Assembly (NCBI RefSeq): GCF_902167145.1
Contig: NC_050105.1
Span: 124,203,898 to 124,267,897, forward strand
From: Zea mays
Lineage: Eukaryota; Streptophyta; Magnoliopsida; Poales; Poaceae
Direction: 5' to 3'
DNA: 64,000 nucleotides
The stretch's first letter is position 1; every line of letters starts with the position of its first letter. The position numbers were made by a program, and so were the translations under genes. Under the pieces are notes generated by a model, which saw only the letters and a list, made by a program, of their open reading frames with translations, ran no database searches and was not told where the DNA came from. Below are positions 58,511 through 64,000 of the stretch, piece by piece.

Positions 58511-58912
58511 TAAGATCTTGTTCGGTTGCGGAGGGGTTTGGAGAGGATTAGAGAGCATTAAATCTCTTCATTCAAAAGTTAATAAGGAGAGATTTATAGT
58601 CGGTTTGGTAGGGATGTGGCTTATCTAAAAGCAGCTCTGGGTTGTCTAAAAACAATTTTTTAGTAGAGTTGAAGCCATTTCACAAATCGTTTGGGAGAAA
58701 CAGTTTATTCTATAGCCGGAGACATTTTCATGTATCAAAGTGTAAGAGACAGAGCGGGTGAAGCTACTATTTGTGACTTCTTCTCCGAAATATAAAAATA
58801 GCTCTAGCTTTTAGATGCTTTTTAGTAATAATCCATTTTTTTAAAAGGCTACCAAATGGACTCTTAATCTCCTCAAATCCCTCTCAGTTTATCCCTAACC
58901 GAATAAGTCCTA
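58511..58912. mobile_element. MITE (hAT-like) with a second MITE inside
   Basis: Outer unit: TTGTTCGGTTGCGGAGGGG at 58518 and, inverted, CCCTAACCGAATAAGTCC ending at 58910. An inner unit at about 58599-58862 starts GTCGGTTTGGTAGG and ends CTACCAAATGGACT. Both are non-coding and lie in the upstream intron of the transporter. Confidence 0.6.
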
Positions 58913-59436
58913 AAAGACAACGCTCACCTTTATTTTATACTATGCGAAAATCTCAAGTGAGAGTTGAACAAGTTACGATTTGTGAATAGTGTTCCATGGC
59001 ATGTGATTTAATTAAGCAGTAACGAGATGAGTTGACCAAAAGGAATGTTTTGGTAGCTGAAACTAAAGAAGCTCTAATTTTGTGCAAGTGAATGACCATG
59101 GTGATTGCTTAGATGGTAACCAAACAAATATTCCTATCCCAAATTGCATTTAGAGTTGTTATAAATCAAAATAGTTTATGTTTCACCAAACTTATATAAA
59201 AGGGCACTAATATTTATAATACTAAATAAGTATCACTAGATATAGAATAGTTTAGTTTAGGGTGATATTTGGTTTGCAACGGTGGAATTTGAGTACTTCA
59301 TCAAAATATCACCTATAAGATTAATATTTTCATATGGTTTTAATGTAAGGATGTGACTTTAACAAAGAAAGAACTTGATAACATAACCTTAATTATTTCA
59401 TATACAATAAATAATTGTATGCACTTGTTTGTTCGT
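58913..59436. other. AT-rich intronic sequence
   Basis: No gene, exon or repeat structure recognised; the missing first exon of the transporter was looked for here on the - strand and not found. Confidence 0.6.
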
Positions 59437-59734
59437 TGGAGGCGTAGCAACATTGTTTAATTTATTGCCTAAAGAACTTGTTATTCATTCTGATTACGAA
59501 TCACTTAAACATATTTGGAGCCAAAATGAACTGAATCATAGCATGCTAAGTGAGCTAAATTTGTTTAATATTTTCCTTATATATCATCAAACACAAGAAA
59601 AGGAAAGATATTGGATATTGTTATTGTTGATGCTTTGTCTAGACAATATACAATGTTGTCCTAACTTGAATGTCATATATTTGGACTTGAAACAATTAAA
59701 GAATAATTTGTTAATGATGATTAATTTAAATATG
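59437..59734 (+). pseudogene. Gypsy RNase H/connection relic
   Basis: Pieces of a Gypsy polyprotein in more than one frame: LLPKELVIHSDYESLKHIWS, and further on VDALSRQYTMLS, a TAA, then LECHIFGLETIKE. The order matches the end of RNase H and the linker to integrase. The left side fades out and the right side is cut by the next LTR at 59735, so it is an old, truncated copy. Confidence 0.75.
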
Positions 59735-61303
59735 TGTCGGCGTTTCGAGACAGGGGGGTCCCTAAGCCGACGAGTGAGTGTGCTGCGTGCCCCAGCCCAG
59801 ATGGGTCGAGCGCGTGGGCGAGCGCGAAGGGGGGAGAGGCGAGGTGGCCGGAGCCGAGCGTGAGAGAGGTGGAAGTCCCGCGGCCTTCGTGTTCGTCCCG
59901 CGCCCAGGTCAGGTGCGCTTGCAGTAGGGGGGTTACAAGCGTCCACGCGGGTGAGGGAAGCGAGCGGCCCCAAGAGAGCGCCTGTCCCGTCCTCGGTCCC
60001 GCGCGGCCAACCTTTTCTGAGAAGGCCCTGGTCCTTCCTTTTATAGTCGTAAGGAGAGGATCTAGGTGTACAATGGGGTGGTGTAGCAGAGTGCTACGTG
60101 TCTAGCGGAGGGAGAGCTAGCGCCCTAGGTACATGCCAATGTGGCAGCCGGAGAGATCTGGGCACCCTGCTGGCGTGATGTCGTGGCTGTCGGAGGTGCG
60201 GCGGAGCCTGATGGAGGGACAGCTGTTGGAGCGGTCGAGTCCTTGCTGACGTCGTCCGGCTTCCGTAAGAGAGCTGGGGGCCACCGTCGTCATGGAGCTT
60301 GTGGAGCACCATCATTGCCCCTCTGGCGGAGCTGGCCGGATGAGACGCCGGTCTTGTTCTCCGTGACCCGAGTCGATTCGGGGTAGGATGATGATGGCGC
60401 CTCCTGTTGACGTGGCGGTCTGTGCCCTAGGCAGGGCGACGTGGGGTTTCCTCCGAAGCCGAGGTTGAGTCTGCCTTCTATTGCCGTGGCCGAGCCCGAG
60501 CCAAGGGGTCGGGCGAGGCGGAAGTCGTTCGGCCGAGGCCAGGGCGGAGTCCGAGCCCTGGGGTCGGGCGAGGCGGAGTTTCGTCGTCTTCCGGGTCTTA
60601 GCCCGAGTCCGAGCCCTGGGGTCGGGCGGAGCGGAGTTCGCCGTCTTCCGGGTCTTAGCCCGAATCCGAGCCCTGGGGTCGGGCGGAGCGGAGTTCGCCG
60701 TCTTCCGGGTCTTAGCCCGAGTCCGAGCCCTGGGGTCGGGCGGAGCGGAGTTCGCCGTCTTCCGGGTCTTAGCCCGAGTCCGAGCCCTAGGGTCGGGCGG
60801 AGCGGAGTTCGCCGTGGCGCCTTTGGCAAGGCCTGATTGCCTGTCAGACTCACTCTGTCGAGTGGCACTGCAGTCGGAGTGGCGCAGGCGACGCTGTCCT
60901 TCTGTTAGACTGGCCAGTGGAGCGGTGGAGTGACGGCGGTCACCTCGGCTCTGCCGGGGGCGCGTGTCAGGATAGAGGTGTCAGGCCACCTTTGCGTTAA
61001 ATGCCCCTGCAATTTGGTCAGTTGGTGTGGTGATTTAGTCAAGGTTGCTTCTGAGCGAAGCCAAGGCCTTGGGCGAGCCGGTGATGTGTCCGCCATAAAA
61101 AGGGGGCCTCGGGCGAGACGGAAGTCTCTCGAGGTCGGCTGCCTTTGGCCGAGGCTAGGCTCGGGTGAAGCGTGATCGAGTCACTCGTGTGGACTGATCC
61201 CTGACTTAATCGTGCCCATCAGGCCTTTGCAGCTTTATGCTGATGGGGGTTACCAGCTGAGAATTAGGCGCCTTGAGGGTACCCCTAATTATGGTCCCCA
61301 ACA
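59735..61303 (-). repeat. Huck-type 3' LTR
   Basis: 1569 bp, TGTCGGCGTTTCGAGAC on the + strand through GGTCCCCAACA. GC-rich, with an internal tandem repeat and a TATA box (CTATAAAAGG on the - strand at 60037-60046). Confidence 0.85.
60550..60820. repeat. 57-bp tandem repeat in Huck-type LTR
   Basis: Four full copies and a partial one of a unit beginning GTCCGAGCCCTGGGGTCGGG at 60550, 60608, 60665, 60722 and 60779. Copies are almost identical. The unit lies upstream of the TATA box in element orientation, where an enhancer-like role is possible. Confidence 0.9.
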
Positions 61304-63094
61304 GTAGCCCCCGAGCCTCGAAGGGAGTGTTAGCACTCGCTTGGAGGCTTTTGTCGCACTTTTTTGCAAGGGGACCAGCCTTTCTCGGTTGCATTTCGTT
61401 CCGGTGGGTGCGCGCGAGCGCACCCGCCGGGTGTAGCCCCCGAGGCCTCGGAGGAGTGGTTACACTCCTTCGAGGTCTTAATACTTCGCTTAACGCTTCA
61501 GCTGGTCTGGTCGTTCCCTCATGCGAACTGGCCGTAGCCCGGGTGCACGGTCGGGGCCCAAGCTCTCGGGCTGGTATGTTGACGCTGTCAACAATTTGGC
61601 CGGAGCCGGTTTTTGCGAGAGCAGCCCCCGAGCCTCTGCACAGGGCGAGAGGACGATCAGGGACAGACTCGGCTTTTTACATACGCCCCTACGTCGCCTT
61701 TCCGCAAGGAGGAGGGGGGGAGTGCGCCATGTTACCCTCGATGGGCACCGAACATGGTGTCTCCGGTGAGCTGCAAGCGGGTAATCCGAGTGGACGTCCG
61801 TGCCCCGTTCGTTGGGGGTCGGCTAGGGGCCCAGAGGCACGCCCAAAAGTACCTGCGGGTGATTTGCCGGACCCGGTCCCCTGGCGACGGGGTCCGAGGG
61901 CTCGATGCCTCCCTCCGATGGGATTCCGTTACAAGATCGTTCCCGCTGGTCTCGGAAATGTCCTAGGGTACCTCGGGAGCGCAGCCCGAGCCTCGGTTAT
62001 GTATCGAACGTACCCCTGGTCATCCCTCGCTCGGTGTCTGAGGCGACTGTGAACCCTTCGGGGGCCAGCCTTCGAACCCCTGATCAGTAATGGGCGCGGA
62101 GCCCGAGTAGCCTGAGGCGGCCATGGAGCCCTTCGGGGGGCTGGCCTTCGAACCCCTGACCAGTAGTGGGTGTCGGGACCACGCGATCTGAGGCGACTGT
62201 TGAACCCTCGGGGGGCCAGCCTTCGAACCCCTGATCAGTAATGGGGGGCTCGGAGCCCGGTTCCTTCGCGGAGAAGGATCCCTTTCGGGGTATCCCCCTT
62301 TCCCGGTCCCTGTTGCAAGAGATAGAGAAAGAGGAAAACGGAAAAGGATACGAAATCGGACGACATGGCGTACCTTTTCTGACGCGGTTATTGCGGCGAA
62401 GGTGAAGCGTCGCGCGCTCCTCCTACCAGAGGCGCCGCGTGTCCCGCCGCGGAGTTAATGCGACGGGGCGAGTGGTTGGCGGGGCGGCCGTTGCGCGCGT
62501 GCGATCCGTTCGAGGAACGGGTCACGGGTGCACCGTCTTCACGCCGTGAGAGGAGGCTCTCTTGCTGTCTCAGGATGGGACGTGAGCCTGGCTGACGACG
62601 TGACCGCTGCGCCCGCCCGCCTGCCACCGCTATTACTGCCGGCCCACTTTCGGTCGCTTTGACCGATGCGCCAGTCTGGCGCTGTTGGGTCGCCTCGAGT
62701 CGTGGCATAGGCTTCGCAACCGAAGAGGCGCGATGGTGGCACAAGTGGCGGTGCGGTTGCTTGCATGCAGCAACTGGCGCGCCGGTTGCTCGACGCGTGG
62801 GCCTGGGTTCCAAGCTGGCGTGTCAGAAGTCGGAGAAGCGCGTCCATCTGGCGCGGTTGCATGCCGCCTGCATGGCTGCCCGCCCCTTCTGCCCGTTGGT
62901 CTGGGCGAAAATGGGGAGTCGCCTGTAACCGCTGGACGGTCGTGCGCACTGTGCGCGGCGGTTTGGCTTCTTCTGCCCTGAGCCGGCTTGCATGACATGC
63001 GGGACCCAGCCCCTGAGTCGCAGGGGAGGGCCTTGGAGCGTGTTGGAGAAGACTCGGCCCGCGGCGCCTGGGGGCGCACGTAGGGGGAGTTGCC
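61304..63094. other. Huck-type internal 3' region
   Basis: GC-rich and without a convincing gene. Three copies of a unit of about 76 bp lie at 62039-62250 (GAGGCGACTGT.., GGCCAGCCTTCGAACCCCTG..). Several long open frames here overlap on both strands and reflect base composition. Confidence 0.6.
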
Positions 63095-63103
63095 TTTAAA
63101 AGG
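63095..63103 (+). promoter_or_regulatory. Possible TATA box for antisense ORF in Huck-type element
   Basis: TTTAAAAGG, 27 bp before an ATG with a good context (ACCATGTC). The short distance leaves little leader, so this is tentative. Confidence 0.35.
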
Positions 63104-63129
63104 AGGGAGGCTCCTTTCGTAAGGCAACC

Positions 63130-63480
63130 ATGTCTTCTTCCTCCCTTAAGCGTCGGGTCTTCCCGTCTTGCAAGCCCCCGGATGGGGGGTATCCGCCGCC
63201 TTTCCGCCTCCTCGTTGGAGGAACGCAACTCCATGGGAGTTGGTACCTCTCGGCCATCGTTCGGCTTCAAGGATTTTCATCACGCAGCCCGGTCGCACCC
63301 CTTCACCAGCGGTCACCCGAGATGGCGACCTCCAGCTTGATGGTGGGGGAAAGCGAGCCGGGCTGCGGCCTCTGCCCCTTCCTCAGCCTCAAGGATTTTC
63401 ATCACCAAGGCTGGGGAGGGGAGAGTGCCGAGTTGGGGTCGGCCCCTGCGTGGGCGGTGGCCCGCTCCTTCACTCAGTGA
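63130..63480 (+). CDS. Antisense ORF in Huck-type element, unknown
   Basis: A 116-residue frame opening MSSSSLKRRVFPSCKPPDGG, opposite to the element's own strand. The DNA has a direct repeat, CAAGGATTTTCATCAC, at about 63269 and 63393. A longer overlapping frame runs 63168-63944. Neither shows a known domain. The position, antisense and downstream of pol in a Tat-type element, is like that of the antisense gene in element B. Real coding status is doubtful. Confidence 0.3.
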   Translation: MSSSSLKRRVFPSCKPPDGGYPPPFRLLVGGTQLHGSWYLSAIVRLQGFSSRSPVAPLHQRSPEMATSSLMVGESEPGCGLCPFLSLKDFHHQGWGGESAELGSAPAWAVARSFTQ

Positions 63481-64000
63481 TGGGGGGAGAAGCGGGCATT
63501 GCCCGTGGCGTCCGGCAGCTGCAGCGTGCCTGGTCTTCAGCCGCGAGTGGCTTCGGGGCCACTTGCGGCGTCGGCGTCTGCCACGGCAGCCGGCAGAGGT
63601 TCTTCCGCCGGCGCGGCGGCCGGGACCGGCCACGGGCTGACCTCCAACTTCTACGGCCTTCTGCCCGTCCTTGCCTCACGAGTTTTGGCATGGGCGGGGG
63701 CCTCCTGGCAGCGGCATCCACCCTGAGGTCAGCGTTGCCGCTGTTCGGCCCCCCGGAGCAGAAGTCGCCGTCGTCGCCACTGCTGGAGCAGGTGACGGCG
63801 CGCCGTTCGTCGGCCTTCCGTCGCTCCGTAGGCCTTCCCCCTCGGAGTGGGGTTGTTCATACCTGCGGAGGGGGAACCGGAGTTCCGTTTGTAATGGCAC
63901 TTCGAATGCCAGTGAGTTCGTTCATTGTGGCTGTCGAGGCCTGAACGTGTATGTAATTTTGGCACGGAGCCGTGTTTTTTCCTCATTTTCGAGCACTAAG

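Larger units (their letters stand above)
59735..64000 (-). mobile_element. Huck-type Gypsy element, 3' end (continues beyond window)
   Basis: In element orientation (- strand) the LTR reads TGTTGGGGACCATAATTAGG to CTCGAAACGCCGACA and is preceded by the purine-rich GGCTCGGGGGCTAC. So the window holds the 3' LTR and part of the 3' internal region. The flanking base group ATATG at 59730-59734 should recur at the far end. Huck identity is recalled, not searched. Confidence 0.8.

Noticed and set aside
62388..63270. Overlapping 100-240-codon frames on both strands
   Set aside because: GC-rich Huck-type internal DNA with no domains; several frames overlap in both directions.

Overview
The window is repeat-rich grass nuclear DNA, most likely maize or another Zea. 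The evidence is direct: Opie-type Copia LTRs carrying a palindromic CACCGGAC..GTCCGGTG motif, a Huck-type Gypsy LTR, a CACTA element with CACTCGGCAAAG subterminal repeats, a Helitron with an eIF4E fragment, plant-type introns, and almost no single-copy DNA. Family names (Opie, Huck, cinful/zeon, Tekay/Del) are from memory of the families and were not checked by a search.

Layout: (1) 1-2507 is the 3' end of a CACTA transposon with a spliced accessory gene. (2) About 2563-55914 is one old, decayed Copia element on the + strand (called A), blown apart by later insertions. Its gag is at 3074-3889, protease/integrase at 13353-14396, integrase/RT at 43522-44999 and RNase H at 53923-54395. Inserted in it are B, a Tat-lineage Gypsy element (3895-13347, target duplication GGTAA); C, an Opie-type Sirevirus on the - strand (14402-43516, GTCAC); and D, a second Opie-type element on the - strand (45005-53917, TTTAG). 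C is itself broken by F, a chromodomain Gypsy element with LTRs of over 3 kb (21173-33976, GCCTC), and by E, a Helitron (36218-43429) lying between A and T inside one LTR of C. (3) 55915-59734 holds the only recognisable host gene, a monosaccharide/H+ symporter (STP/MST type) on the - strand, lacking its first exon; its upstream intron contains MITEs and a Gypsy relic. (4) 59735-64000 is the start of a Huck-type element on the - strand that runs out of the window.

Target duplications or exact insertion junctions give a relative order: A first, then B, C and D, then E and F into C. Every element pol gene in the window carries nonsense or frameshift lesions. The stops are mostly TAG, TAA or TGA at sites explained by C-to-T change, as expected for long-term cytosine methylation.

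The most unusual features are an intron-containing gene running antisense inside B, with its own TATA box; an extra ORF ahead of gag in F; the captured eIF4E exon and other exon-like pieces in the Helitron; and a CpG-type mutation in the RT active site of C.
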